From assembly GCA_020055645.1 (NCBI GenBank), contig CM034550.1, positions 19,233,001-19,297,000 on the forward strand: 64,000 nt of DNA, written 5' to 3'. Below are positions 12,244 through 24,771 of the stretch, piece after piece (positions within the stretch are counted from its first letter, which is position 1; every line of letters starts with the position of its first letter). Position numbers and translations under genes: made by a program. The notes beneath the pieces were generated by a model that did not search any database, was not told where the DNA came from, and worked only from the letters and a program-made list of their open reading frames with translations. The stretch is from Tomocerus qinae. Its lineage: Eukaryota > Arthropoda > Collembola > Entomobryomorpha > Tomoceridae.

Positions 12244-14690
12244 CAAGGTATTCGGAATTCCATTTCATGATCTCTGAGTGTCCGATTAAAAATGCATACT
12301 AAAAGGGTTTGAATCAAGTATTTGGTAAACATAAGCGAAAAGGCAATTAGTAATAGTAGCTATTTCAATTAAATTAGGAAAAATTAGAAAAAGAATGATT
12401 GATGCTAATGAATTTTAATTATCGTGCTACGTACTTCAAATGTTCAAAATTTCAAAGCTTAAAATGAGAAAATACTCAAAAGTCAAAACCATTTCTTTAC
12501 ATTTTACATAATCAAGTAGTACACTCTATCCGTGAATGTTAAGTCCGACGAGTCGAAATACACACTTTCTTCACCTGTATTAATGAGATTTAAAATTCCT
12601 AGTCCTGGGAAAGTACACTTTCTCCCATTTCTGGCTGCTTCGTATACCACTAACATTTCATTTGCGGTTTGTGTCTCCTCTTTTCTCACGTGTGGCTCTG
12701 TGATTACTAAGTTTTACTATAATCAGAGATTGATTTGTTTACACAATGTCACTAATTGGTTTAGGATTAGGATACTAACTATGGACATTATATCCACGGA
12801 TAGTTTGTACTATTTGTTTAACATAGTAATTTACAAGTTTCTTGTAGTATTTCCTAAATCTGTCTTTGTCAGTCAGTCTTTCATGTTCATGGTCGACACA
12901 GTCGGCAGTTAATGTAAGTAATCCTGTCAAAGTTCCGTTTGATACAGTTCTTGTTCTCATTATGGATGTATTAGATATAAGTACTAATATCGTATAAAGT
13001 GTATAATGCAAAGGCTAAATTAATGTATGTAATTATATCAAGATATATTGTTGACGATAGCCAACTCGTGTAAACTTGGTTCTGGATTAATTAGTATATG
13101 CTAAACATTGTAATCATAAGTAAATTAAGGCTTTTAATTAACTGTATATTATACGAATTGCAGTAAGTACTTGCTCGGAAAGCTTACTAATTATAGTTCA
13201 CGCACAATCAAGTTTCGCCCCATTATTTACATACTTTCTATGATTTATACTATTTTATGTATGAAAATAATCACGTAGAAATGCTAAGTGTGGATTAATG
13301 TATGCACATGCACGTACCTAACTATATGCTACGTATCTTAACGGTTCTGTTCTGTAATGAAAGTAGTATCCATTCGACTTTCTCTTTCCAAACTTTCACC
13401 AAGATGAAAGAGTGAAAGTAATGTAGAAAAGAAAATTTTTAATTCATTTAGTAATGGTAAAAATTCTACATGAATTACCTCATGGAAAGGATGGTAGCAT
13501 CGATCCTTTTTTTTTGCTTTGTAAATCTTCAGCGAAAGTTGAAGTATAAAATGCCATTTAATTATTACCGTGCTTATTGTTCCTTGCTATGCCCTAGCAG
13601 CAGTAATTAGTGCAAATACGCGACATTAGTATTAATTGCGTCAAATAATCCGTTTTGTCTAGTCAGCACGATTCAGAAGAAGGATAATCATCATATAACT
13701 AACTAAACAATTACGTATTCAATCATTGATATACATTAAGGAAGGGTGCGCTACGATGTAATGAAGACAAATCGCTTATCTATATTTGTTTCGCTTGATC
13801 GCTTAACACACTATTTATCTACCACTTTAGATGGTAAACTTACATTAGTAATTAACATTAAGCATACTTATGTAATTTATGTATCACTAAATATTCTTGT
13901 GGCTCTATGCTGCAATAATTGTAAATTGGATGAGAAATATTGAATTGAACTTTACCCCGCGTTTGGAGAGTCATGATTACAATTTCATGACATTGGAAAT
14001 GATCTTTCCATTTCCTCTGGGAAGTAATTGTTTAATGTTTAATGATACGCAGTTGTTGTATCGTTGTATCTCAAGCTAAGGATTACGCATTAGGTAGTTT
14101 ACTAATAATTAATTAACAATAAATTATGTATTTTGAAACTATTTCAATGCGTAAGTACACTTAGAGTGTAGACTTAATAGAATGAGATGTGGAAGGGCTT
14201 ATTAAACTCGTAGGTAATCAAAAATTCACAAGTTATGATCAATTTATTTAGAATATATAAAAATACATACATAATCAAGTCTAGTTTTGATGTGCAAGAT
14301 AGGAAAAGGCTATAATTTTAAAGAATTGAAATGGGTTGTTACGCCATGAGCCTGTGAAATGAAGCTGATCTTTTTAATTAAAATGCGGCTTTATCTTTTT
14401 AGCAACTGATTGAGTGAGTACGCCATTTGTATATGTATTCTATCCATAGTAATGACCGTCCGGTGTTTGGAAGCCTACTTATATTAACTATGTATAAGTT
14501 TGTAGGCATGCTACTGCTATTCTATAGTAAAGAGGTAAACATTTGTTTGTAAGTGCATGAGAAAATCTGAATAAAGTCAATGTTTTGGGAGGAAATCAGA
14601 AAATATCTCAATTTATGGTATCATACCTTTATGTTTTCAATTCATTTAAGAACTAAGGACAAAAACATTTTCTAAATCAAATAAACTATT

Positions 14691-14696
14691 TTATTC
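14691..14696 (-). terminator. Candidate Gemin5 polyadenylation signal
   Basis: AATAAA on the minus strand, 120 bases past the Gemin5 stop, giving a short 3' untranslated region. Confidence 0.55.
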
Positions 14697-14815
14697 GACA
14701 AGTTAAATGAGATCAGGCAAAAGTATTCTAAGTCCATTTGCATCGTTAATATTCAGCATTAATAAGAATTAAGAATATCTTTTGATGTGATGAACAATTG
14801 TAACTGTAATAAAAC

Positions 14816-17800
14816 TTAACAATCACCGGAACTGGAACCGTTTTCACATTTTGGTAGTAAAGGTACGCAAGTATCACCTGACGATGCCAAAGGATCATCC
14901 TTGACATCACCATTTATTGATTTGCAGTTTTCATCGGCACTTTGACTTGTTTCCAAGCGTATGTCTTTGAGAAGCTTATCAATGGAGGCCGAACACGACA
15001 GGTAAATCTTATCTGTGCAGCTGCTATCCACATATGATAATAATTTCGTGGCACCATTTATTGCTGGATCGACAAAGTCTTCCACTACGTTTTTCATTCT
15101 GTCTTCTTTGCCGTCAGTCTTAATTTTCTTGAGTAGTAAAAATGCTTCGTAAAGTTTAGCTGTAGATTGACACAGGGAAACTGATAAAGGAAGAGTCTCT
15201 TTGTTTTTAATCCATTCCGGTACTACAACGAAATGAAAATAGATATAATTATAAACGATCTTATCTCCTGCACAATATTAACCATATGTATTTATGGGTA
15301 AATTAGTTTTTACATTGAAAATGACAAACTTACACAAATTACTGACGCAAGCTACGACTGTGCAAAATAGTGATGGGCTTTTTTCCTCACACCAAAGTTT
15401 TGCTAAAGAGTAGCACTCTAAAGCCCGAACAATACGATCTTCATCATTCATTAGTATCAACACTATGTTTTTCACAATTATTTGTTGCGCCTGTGTAAAA
15501 AAAACGGTTGTTCATGCCAATTTAAAGTCTCAATCAATAAAATGATCTTAACTTTGTAGAGGAAAACTACTACTTACCTCTATGCTATTTTGAGGTATAG
15601 CCAACTGAAGCACATTTTTTATCTTCTTTTGAAGCTCTTCGTTTGTTGCGTAAATTTCATGAGATTCCCAACTTTCTTTAACTTCGTCCCCGAAATCAAC
15701 CATGACTTCATTCCACATGTTTAACTCTTCAGAGTTAGAAATTCCATTTAGACTGGATTCTGCTTCTTGAAGACATTGTTGAACCACGACTATCGATATC
15801 ATAAACTAACAAAAAGATTTATTAGCAAAATAAGCATACAGGATTGACCAACAAGCCTAATATCAGTACTTCTAATTTATATGAAGTCTTACTTGTAAAG
15901 GAGAGAATTCTTTGATTAATTCCATACAATCATCGTAAATTCCTTTAGATAAGGCATCTTGAATGTACTTTATGCCTAACATCTCCACCTTTTTCGTATC
16001 ATTATCTTTTGCAGCGATGTACACTCCAGCTTTCCAAGCATATGGCAAATTTCGCTTTTCAATAGTGGTCAAAGCCTCCGAATACCGATCCATAGAACAA
16101 TATCTAAAACATCAATTCAAAAATCTTACCAAACTGTAATGCATAAAGATTGTGTTCAGATAAATAAGTCTTATACATTTTAGTTGCCAGCTCAAAGTTT
16201 CCATCACACATCATTTGATAAATCCACTTCTCGTAAACTTGGACTAAGAGAGGGTCCGACGGAGGAAGGCGTAGTTTGGCAACTGCAGCTGCATCTCGGA
16301 ACATTTTTCTGCTGATTAGCAAATCCAATGCTTTCTCCAACTGATTACTCAAAAGAAAATAGTGTGCAGCTTTGTAGTATTCTTCTGCCTCTATTAGCTG
16401 AGGAATATAGGCTTCGATGGCTTCTAAATATAATCTAAAATTATCATTAAAGGTGAGTCAAAACCTCAAAACTGCCAACTTTATTATATATTTATTTATT
16501 ATCATCTTACTTCTTTGAAACAGCAGCAGCAGAAGATATGACCATTTCATTAACTTGTCCAGCAGCAATGGCTTCTCGAATCGTAACTGCGGAATTGCCT
16601 ATCCACTCAGACAATTGCAGCATAGCTTTCCAATTTTCTTTCTCCCGATGGAGTTTCACTGTATAGCAAAAATAGTTTTGGGGATTATATTTGACTTTTA
16701 ATATGCATGAATTAAAAAATTTGAAATGCATGTACACAGTGAGAATTAGAATCTCTTACTTTCTGAATCGACCAGCTTTTTGCATTCCTCGGAAGAACCT
16801 AATATTCCTAAATGTAAAGTGGGATCTTCGTTTTCTTGAACTTGTGAATTTTTAGATGATGCAGACGAAACTATCTCAATAATTGTATCTTCGACGTCCT
16901 GGGGCCCTTTTGGAAGCGAACGTTCTACTTCTACCTCTTGTGCTGTAGAGTCTTTCACTTTGATGGGAATTTTTGTTTTATCAACAATAAATCTGATTTC
17001 GTGATTCAGAGAAAACTTGGCGTTTATTAATCCGTTACTTGTTGACGGCAGAAGAGTTCTTGACTTGGCTTTCATTTTAGACTTTACTTTTTCCTCTATA
17101 TGAATAATATTCAATTCAATAGCGTCTCAAACTAAACCATTCATATAACTTCAACAATATTTTGAATTATATTATTACTATTTCTAAATGTATTTTACCA
17201 GATTTAGGATGCAACATCACGAACTTTTTGTCCGGGAGTTGTACTATATGACCAGTTCCAGTTACAGCCTGGGGCTTGAATTCATCATCTGCTGATACTT
17301 CAACATCTGAAGCGGCGTTCTCTTTAACTGCTTTGATAGGATCAGCTTTTGCCACGTTTATTATTTCTACAAAAATGAATTATTTATAACAAACAAATAG
17401 GCAAAATATTGTCTAATAATTTTTATCTGATCAAACATTCCAACTAATAACTAGAATTTTACTTACGTTTGGGTACAGCTGGCCGGAATGGATGTTTTCT
17501 ATAGTCCCAAACGTGAACAGTGAAGTCGAGAGACAGCTCGTCACTGCATGAAATTACTTTATATGGATCGGCCGGATGAAACATACAGGCAACTAATCTG
17601 TGTTGATGTTCCATGTAACGGGCTACTTGAGACCCATCTCTTATATTCCATACCTGAGTGAAGTCATAAATTCATTTTAAAATTTCAATTTTCATTTCAC
17701 TTTTCAAGTTAGAATTTTTCCAGATTTCAGAAAATACATTAAGGTCCAAGCTATCCAAAATCCAAGTATTAATAAAACCAAAACCGTATTTCATTTATAT

Positions 17801-20556
17801 ATTGATACACATCAAATTGCACTTACAATAGCAGTTCTATCATATGAGCAAGTAACTAGAAGATCTTTATTATGAGGGCTCCAGGACAGCCAAATCACTC
17901 TCAACCCTTGGTGACCTTGTAGGGTCGCAGCACTACTGATTATTTGAAGTGGCTCTGTATTCTCAGTCTCTCTGTTGAACAATTCTTCTAAATTGAACAG
18001 ACGGGTAGTACCATCGTTGGACGCGGAGGCAAACCACCGCTCCTTTGTCTCTCGCTGCTCGTCCAAAAAGTCGAATGTACGCCATGAAAAAAACTGAATT
18101 GCTCGTCCGTGGCATTTAATCCAGCACTTCATTTTCAAATGTGGGGGAGCGTAAAGCTCTATGCGACTGAAAATTGCATTTTTATTATTTGAAACTCTTC
18201 AAATTTGAATCCGATGATACATACTAATTAATATAGTATACTTTATTTTAAGAAACAAAGTGCATACCCATCAGCATATCCAACAGCAAGGAAACTTCTA
18301 TCGGGCGACCAACGAATTTCAGAAGCTTTGTCTTGAACAGAAATGCGTCCCTGCCCACTAGGATTGGACCTTTCTATAATTTTAGAAACGCTCACCAATG
18401 CTATTGGTAAAACATTTATTAGTAATCCGCAATAGTATTAAAATAATGAAGACAATGAAGATGATTTAAAAGGTTCATACAATTGGTATGTTTAGAAGGA
18501 TGAATCATAAACACGGACTGTCCTCCACAGCAATAGAGCATGAATGTATCCTTTTTATCCTGATTCCCTTCTATTCCTTCAGGTAAACCTACAAATATTC
18601 ATGGAATCAATTTACGATTTGCTATACCTATTAATTAAACCGCTGTAACAGAAAATAATGTAGGTATGCGGGTGAGTCATGAGTACCTTCGGAATAACAA
18701 GGGGGACCCCAATCAACGGTATAAACAGTTCCACTGACTCGTCTGTTAAATAAAACTGCAAATTTGTTGTCTTCTTTCCACTCATAGACACCAAGTACGC
18801 CCTCGTCAGTCCCAAAGCCTATTTTATTTTCCCTATTTGGATGCCAAGCCACCTGTATATAATATTTATGAATATTTCTTCTCATTGATTCTCCTATACC
18901 AAAAATTGTCATTATTAGTCGTGATGATTATTTATAACAAATTGATTGGGAACTTACGGCTGATATCTTTCCCTTTAAGCGATGGGTGATTGTTGGAGGC
19001 TTGATGGAAACTAATTCCGGATAACCATTCTGCAAACTTAGAACACGTATGTATGAGTCCACACCACCAACAACGACTCTGGTCGCTTCAACTGGAGAAC
19101 ACATTAATGATGCGATGCCACGGAATGTTGGAATTACACATTCCACTTGATTGGTCCTCAAATTCCAGCCAACAATTATTGGCTCATATGATAAGGTCCA
19201 AAGTATGTCCCCAAACTGAATAATGCCGAAAATGAAACTATTTGTATGTAAACGGTGTATTTCGTTGGGAACTGTTCCTTCAGTGAAAGCAACTATTTCC
19301 CCTTGTTTTCCAGCTGCCACCAACATGAGATTACCAGTATTTGGATCTTTCACCCAAGCGGAAGTATTGAAATATTTTGTAACTTTCCTGTGAGGATCTC
19401 TATGCTCTTTATCCCATACACCTAAGATTGCCACATCCTTTCCCTGTCTATCCCATACACGAATTGTAGCAGGTTTTACTGAAAATATTGAAGAAACAAG
19501 AATGCTTTTCTTTTTGTTGTGCTGATCGAATGAATTCAATGTTTCCCAATTTCCATCCGGACACCAATTGACGGTGATGACTTCCTCCTCGTGTCGCATT
19601 CTATGCAATATTTTTCCTAAACCTAAAAAAATTAGGACAATAAGTATTATTCAAAACATAAACAATTACAATATATCAACCGTATAAACAAAAAGGTTGT
19701 ACACATTATACAGACATTAACAGGCGACAGGCATTAAGACTATTTGTGCATTAGGGAGTCTCGTTTTTTACTTACCAACAGTTTCGATTATGAAGATATT
19801 CCCACTTTTTGTCCCAAGAGCAATAATGTTATCTTCAGAGGGGCTAACTGAGAGACAAGTGGGATTCATTTTCCCAAAAGACATACTTAACAGGGAATTT
19901 CTTTTCAGATTCCACATAGTCACACAACCCTCTTCATCAACGGAATAAACAATCGAATAATTGCGAGGGGACCATTCAACTCCACAGACGGGGATTTTCT
20001 AAAGCAAAGAGAATTACATTGGGTTAAATACATCAATTTTGTACACGACATGCACAACCACAATATTTATTCTTATTGAAGTTATTAAATTAAAACTATA
20101 TCATACCTTGTGATTATCATGAAAAGCCAGAGTAGCATTTTTGTTGACGTCCCAAAGTCGAACAAATCCTCCTTCACATCCCGTAACTAATGTAGCATTT
20201 CCCAAGGGCAGATCTTCGTATTTAGCCTGGCAGAAACTAATGCTGGAGTATTTGTCTCTTTGTATTCCAACCATCATAAATTCAGGCCACAGCCCTCCAT
20301 CAGTCTCCGGCTTATGTATCTCTTCCGGAGTTCCATTAGGCACCAAGAATGATTTTTGTCCAACATTCTTCCGAGGTTTCACTACCACGACTAAATTTAA
20401 GCCGATGTAGGCCCACATATCATCTCTACTGGTGGCAACATGAGGCCTATACCATGAATTCGGAGGAGGAAATACCACTTTTCCATCATCTTCCACCCCA
20501 TTAATTTTTGTAACATCAGCCTGATCAGCAGGTAAAGGCGGTGAATCCATCGACAT
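14816..20556 (-). CDS. Gemin5: Gemin5, SMN-complex snRNA-binding WD40 protein
   Basis: Sixteen coding exons (minus order): 20107-20556, 19776-19998, 18958-19622, 18687-18852, 18481-18588, 18268-18400, 17827-18166, 17467-17653, 17199-17366, 16760-17095, 16511-16658, 16177-16434, 15893-16103, 15578-15805, 15334-15490, 14816-15222. All phases close, giving 1394 residues (human about 1508). The N-terminal half is WD40 repeats, expected to form two seven-bladed propellers that bind the Sm site and cap of snRNAs; diagnostic stretches are GVEWSPRNYSIVYSVDEEG, WHPNRENKIGFGTDEG and GTVYTVDWGPPC, which align with Gemin5 rather than other WD proteins. The middle (about 900-1150) is the alpha-helical TPR-like dimerisation region (YYKAAHYFLLSNQLEKALDL). 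The C-terminus is divergent. Drosophila's orthologue is rigor mortis. The intron at 16104-16176 was fixed by homology (LATKIYCSMDRYSEA). Confidence 0.95.
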
Positions 20557-23259
20557 CTTCTAAGCCGGATTCTCCGACCCAGTCACCAATCCAATTTGGT
20601 TTAGTTAGTCTATAAGAGGAAACAACAAATAACAAAACAATAATACTTGCGACCAGATAAACTATAAACCCGAAAAAAAATACGTGACTCGATGTCGACT
20701 TTTTAAACCCGAAATAACAAAAAATATTACCTTTGACAACTCGCTTTTTTAAACCGAAAGATAGAATTAACACCAAAAATTTACTGCCAAATGACAATAG
20801 CCACACTGACAGTTTTCAAACGAATCAAACTTCAATCAGTATCAGTGCTGCAGTCCTGCAACACTCAAAACAAAAATATTCTTTGACTTTGACTCTAGCT
20901 ATAAAGCACACGATACAACAAGCATGGCAATGGCACATGAAAGTTGGAACGAAAATAAAATAAAACCCGGGTCAGCAACATCAGAGAAAATGAATGTAGC
21001 GCGCTTACAATGGCAATCTAATTCGTCGAGATAATAGCTTTCAACCATACAACAGCCTCCATTCGTATCAGGCAAAGTCGGATAAGTTATAATCTCATAA
21101 CATTTTTCTGGTTGAGTCAAGTGGCTTGCGTGTTGGAAAATCTCAGAGGCGGAAAATGTTACAGGCATTTCTTACGAAACGCAAACTGAACCCACTATAG
21201 GATGCATGCATATGGAGTTAACCTAACTCTTATAACTTTACTACTTTTGCCTATTCTACATAACTCGACTCACTCGACGTGCACTGCACGCAGACTACAG
21301 ACAAGTTCATGCAGCATACGAAAAAGAAGCGTCAAAATGTTTTCTGTCAGTTGCCTTTGCCTATGAGGATGAGCTACTTTTACTCTGACTTGTCGTCGCC
21401 CGGTGCTGCTGCCAGCATAGAACAGCTTCGTGCAGTGCAGCTACATTCTTCATCATACAGGGAAACTCGAAATACACGAACAACATTTAATGAAATTCTG
21501 ACGGATACATGCAAACTTCGAAAACGAATGAACGTCAATATTGTCGCACCTTGATGAAATTTATTTTATCGTAAAATAATTTATCAATAATATGGTAAAT
21601 GCAACAGCTTTTAAAGTCATTATTTTGATTAAATTGAAACTTTACAAGCTGATACATTTATGGTTAGTAGAAATTTTGAATGTTGACCTCTTGCAGTTAC
21701 AATTAGAGACTTATCTTCTGAAATAATGAGGCAAAATTAAAAATTAATTTGTATTAAAGCGATGGTCGTTTGGCTTGGGCTTGGTCATCGTTTACTGACC
21801 ATATATTATGGTCATGAGAATAATGTAGTAGTAAATATGCGTTTTTGAAATCATTGAATGGGACAATGTTCTTTGCAAAATTGTATTTAGAAATAACTTT
21901 CAGAAAACTACAGGTCATGGGTCATGAACGTCATGGTTAATGCTTCTTTACTTTACAGGGGATTATTACGTACCCTGTACTGTTCAAGATAAGTGGAGAA
22001 TAACGATAGCGAACAGCACATCATAGCATAGCATACCATACCTGCAACTTAATACACATATTTTTAGGCATATTTTGTATTGGCAATTGGCAAATAGACA
22101 TTATAAAATTAAATTGGATGTGTTATTGCCTATGTGCTGCATGTTTATTAAATTACAGATTTAATGTGTGTAGGATAAAATTAATAGTCATTTGAATGAA
22201 CTTCATTTATGATAGTAGTTGTGTTAAATTAAATGTTTATCTCGCATAGAGGATGGACCAAGAATGTTGAATTGAACGTGAACATAACTTGCCCATGTTT
22301 TGTTGGTTGTTAAAGTTTGCAATTGTATTTATTCGCATATTATCGGATCGAATGAGAATGAAACTTGCCTATTACTAACACTAACTGTCGAGTAGTGGAA
22401 CGAAGTCGGTCGAAGAGGTGTGTACCGTGCCGTGCTATGTCCTCATCGTCTCGTGCTCTTTCTATCCCGTCTGTCTCTATATCCGTCTGAATCTGCTTAA
22501 AAATTGTACGTAAGTTTTGAATCATCACTGTTCTATCTTTATTCAATACACTTTAATCTCTATTTTGATTGTTGCCGTTTTGCTTTATCATTTGTTGAAT
22601 CGTGTCATTTATATTTTGGAACACAAGCTGACCTGATGATCAAGTCCGACTCTTTGATGGTACTGTTGACTACTTCTTTTGGTGATAATGTGACTAAGTG
22701 ACTACTGACAATAACAAATAATCGTCACCTACTCCTATATCCTACTCCTCCTACATATAATGACATAAATAGAATTTACAATACATTCTAGAAAGGGAGA
22801 AATTCTAATCTAAAACTATGTGTTATATGTGAATGTGACCTATTTAATTTAAATCAAAGCATAGGAAATTAAAAACTGAAAACATACAGCAGATATTATT
22901 TTACTAATAATATGAAATATGAAATTACAAGCTTTTCAACTTCATTAGCTTTTTACACCCAGCGTGTAAAAATAATTTTTTTATGTGCAAACAATACTGT
23001 TCGTATTTTATTTTTAACAATCTTCTGCTGGTTCTTATGGAATGGAATTTAAAACGTTGAACTATTGACAATCAATGGAACATAATTCTACGATTGACGA
23101 TGTTATTAATTACAAATTAAGCTTAGCTTAATACTGATAACTGAATCTGTCAATAATATATAAGTATTAACTATTAACTAGTTCTTTAAAAGTTGTATTT
23201 ATAATAATATAGAATGTAATTTTTATTTATGTATAGAGTGACTGGTTGGCAAAAGACCT
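20557..23259. other. Head-to-head spacer between Gemin5 and Moesin
   Basis: Contains the Gemin5 promoter and the candidate small open frame at 20899-21168. A perfect inverted repeat TGACCATA-TAT-TATGGTCA lies at 21796-21814. The rest is AT-rich with no recognised gene. Confidence 0.5.
20899..21168 (-). CDS. Candidate small Cys-containing ORF or first exon, unknown
   Basis: An 89-residue frame upstream of Gemin5 on the same strand. The ATG sits in a good context (AAGAAATG), and about 20 bases upstream is TTCAGTT, resembling the arthropod initiator. Residues 30-55 contain YPTLPDTNGGCCMVESYYL and a nearby Cys-His-Cys. At GATTGCCATT|GTAAGC a donor-like site could end the exon after about 53 residues. 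If read through, the tail is hydrophobic (about 20 residues), like a single membrane segment. I do not recognise the protein. It may be a separate gene, an upstream ORF or exon of the Gemin5 transcript, or chance. Confidence 0.3.
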   Translation of the reverse strand: MPVTFSASEIFQHASHLTQPEKCYEIITYPTLPDTNGGCCMVESYYLDELDCHCKRATFIFSDVADPGFILFSFQLSCAIAMLVVSCAL

Positions 23260-23430
23260 GTACATTGTCTTCGTGGCTCGCCGCTGCCGGGTGTTGGCGT
23301 TTGATTTGTCAATTAAAGTTGTCTAACATCAGTTGAAGTTAAAGAAGCATTCATTATCAATCACAAGTGTTGAGTGACGCCGTCAGTATCCTTAGTGTTG
23401 TTCAGTACCTATATGCTATTTTGTACCAGG
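23260..23430 (+). other. Putative Moesin non-coding first exon
   Basis: A relatively GC-rich island ends in a strong donor, TACCAGG|GTGAGA, at 23430/23431. The next good acceptor on this strand before the Moesin start is TTTACTTTCAG at 30649-30659, which opens the leader preceding ATG 30843. A 5' untranslated exon joined over this 7.2 kb intron is inferred from the splice sites alone; the 5' limit is a guess. Confidence 0.4.
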
Positions 23431-24377
23431 GTGAGACTAATTTTAGTTCTAATGTCTTTTCATTATTTTTTGTACAATATTTTTAACTTTACTATCTGAT
23501 GTCTGAGTATAATAGAGAGCATTATCCTTTGACCTTTTGGTTTGCGACACGTTCCATGCTGTAAAAAGATTGTCTTATCCAACCAAATCATTTAATGGGA
23601 CCTCATCCTAACCAAAAAATAACATAAAAGAGACTATTAAATGAAAATTTACGACTAATTTAAATAAAATGTAATATAAAGATTTTTCCTGTGTCAGTCA
23701 GTAACTATCTGCTCAGTATGCCTCATATGGGTAAAGTGAGCGAGACTTTTCATTTTAATAATATAGTCAAGCCGGGTTAAGCTGTTAATGTCGGATACTA
23801 TTAACGGTGAACGGATATTAGGTGAAAATTAAATATCAATAGATATAACTTTACAAAAACGACGTGGAATATGTTTTAGGAAGCTTATAGGAACGTCCTT
23901 TATTTTATTTAACTACCTTATTTTTACTACAGTATTATATATTTGGTGGTTCAATTGTTTGCGGAGATAAGTAGAGGATTAAAATGATATGATGACATAC
24001 AGATACCTATTACCCAACAAACCAATATACTTTCTCAGCTCAGTATATTTAAAGCCCGTCATTCAGCATCCTTTTGTTGTTTGCTTCATCTATTTTGCAC
24101 GTTTTAATGGTGTGCAGTGCAATATATTGATGTCACCTCTGTCCGTGACCTCATTCTTGCCTGATTCGTACCCTAGTATTTCGATTTCAGTTAATCTTTA
24201 TTTAGTGTAGAAAGAACTTGACAACTTTTAAAAACCAATTTATGTGGCAAGTAAACTGTGAAGTGTACGAGCCACAATTTGTCAAAATGGCTCAAGCCTA
24301 AGCTTTATATTGGAAAGTGATTTTTAATTTAAAGGTTAAATCAGTTTTTGCTTTAAAAGTCGTAATCTCATAAATAG

Positions 24378-24771
24378 TGTGAAGGAAGATGTGAGCCCGG
24401 ATGGTAGAGATATAAGAGATAGGGATAGCCGGGAGAAGCATGGTTCAGGATGAGGATGCCACGGAATAATAGACGGACAATCTGCAGTACTTCTTAACTG
24501 TCTCTCTTTATTTCTGCCATCTTGGTGCAGACTCGCTTCGCAGACCGAGACCCAACGACTGATCAACTGATCGAGTAGACTGCCAATTCTCTACTGATCT
24601 CAACTACTGACTTTACAATCTCTTTTCTGCCTTTCTGTTTCGCTACCCGCTCAACAGATACAATCAGCCAGTCTCCCCCGTGCGCATGTCGCACCTTATA
24701 TTATTATAGTACAATAGTATTCCCCTTATAGATAGTACATTACAATATCTTATAATACTACAAATACTACA
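24378..24771 (-). repeat. LTR, left copy (3' LTR in element orientation)
   Basis: 394 bp, TG...CA bounded. It carries an open frame on the minus strand that recurs in the other LTR and is not a gene. GC-richer than the interior. Confidence 0.9.

Larger units (their letters stand above)
11524..14815. other. Convergent 3' flanks of Tulp4 and Gemin5
   Basis: The two genes converge here with 3.3 kb between their stop codons. The stretch is AT-rich and contains probable 3' untranslated sequence of both. An AATAAA at 12238 (+) and one on the minus strand at 14691 are the best processing signals. No further gene, RNA or transposon was recognised. Confidence 0.6.

Noticed and set aside
12532-12912. 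126-codon plus-strand frame in the convergent intergenic region
   Set aside because: Hydrophobic, AT-driven composition with no start context, and lies in probable 3' UTR sequence.
16104-16129. A 26-nt intron in Gemin5 with donor GTAAGA and acceptor TTTTAG
   Set aside because: Too short for normal splicing and it gives a stop in the next exon. Using the upstream donor GTATAAG (intron 16104-16176, 73 nt) restores the frame and the expected LATKIYCSMDRYSEA sequence.
21796-21814. Perfect inverted repeat TGACCATA-TAT-TATGGTCA in the Gemin5-Moesin spacer
   Set aside because: A single 8-bp-arm palindrome is expected by chance in this much AT-rich DNA; no supporting context.
24336-24566. Minus-strand frame starting MISRWVSVCEASLHQ
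   Set aside because: The same frame recurs in the second LTR at 30147-30359; it is LTR sequence with no coding homology.
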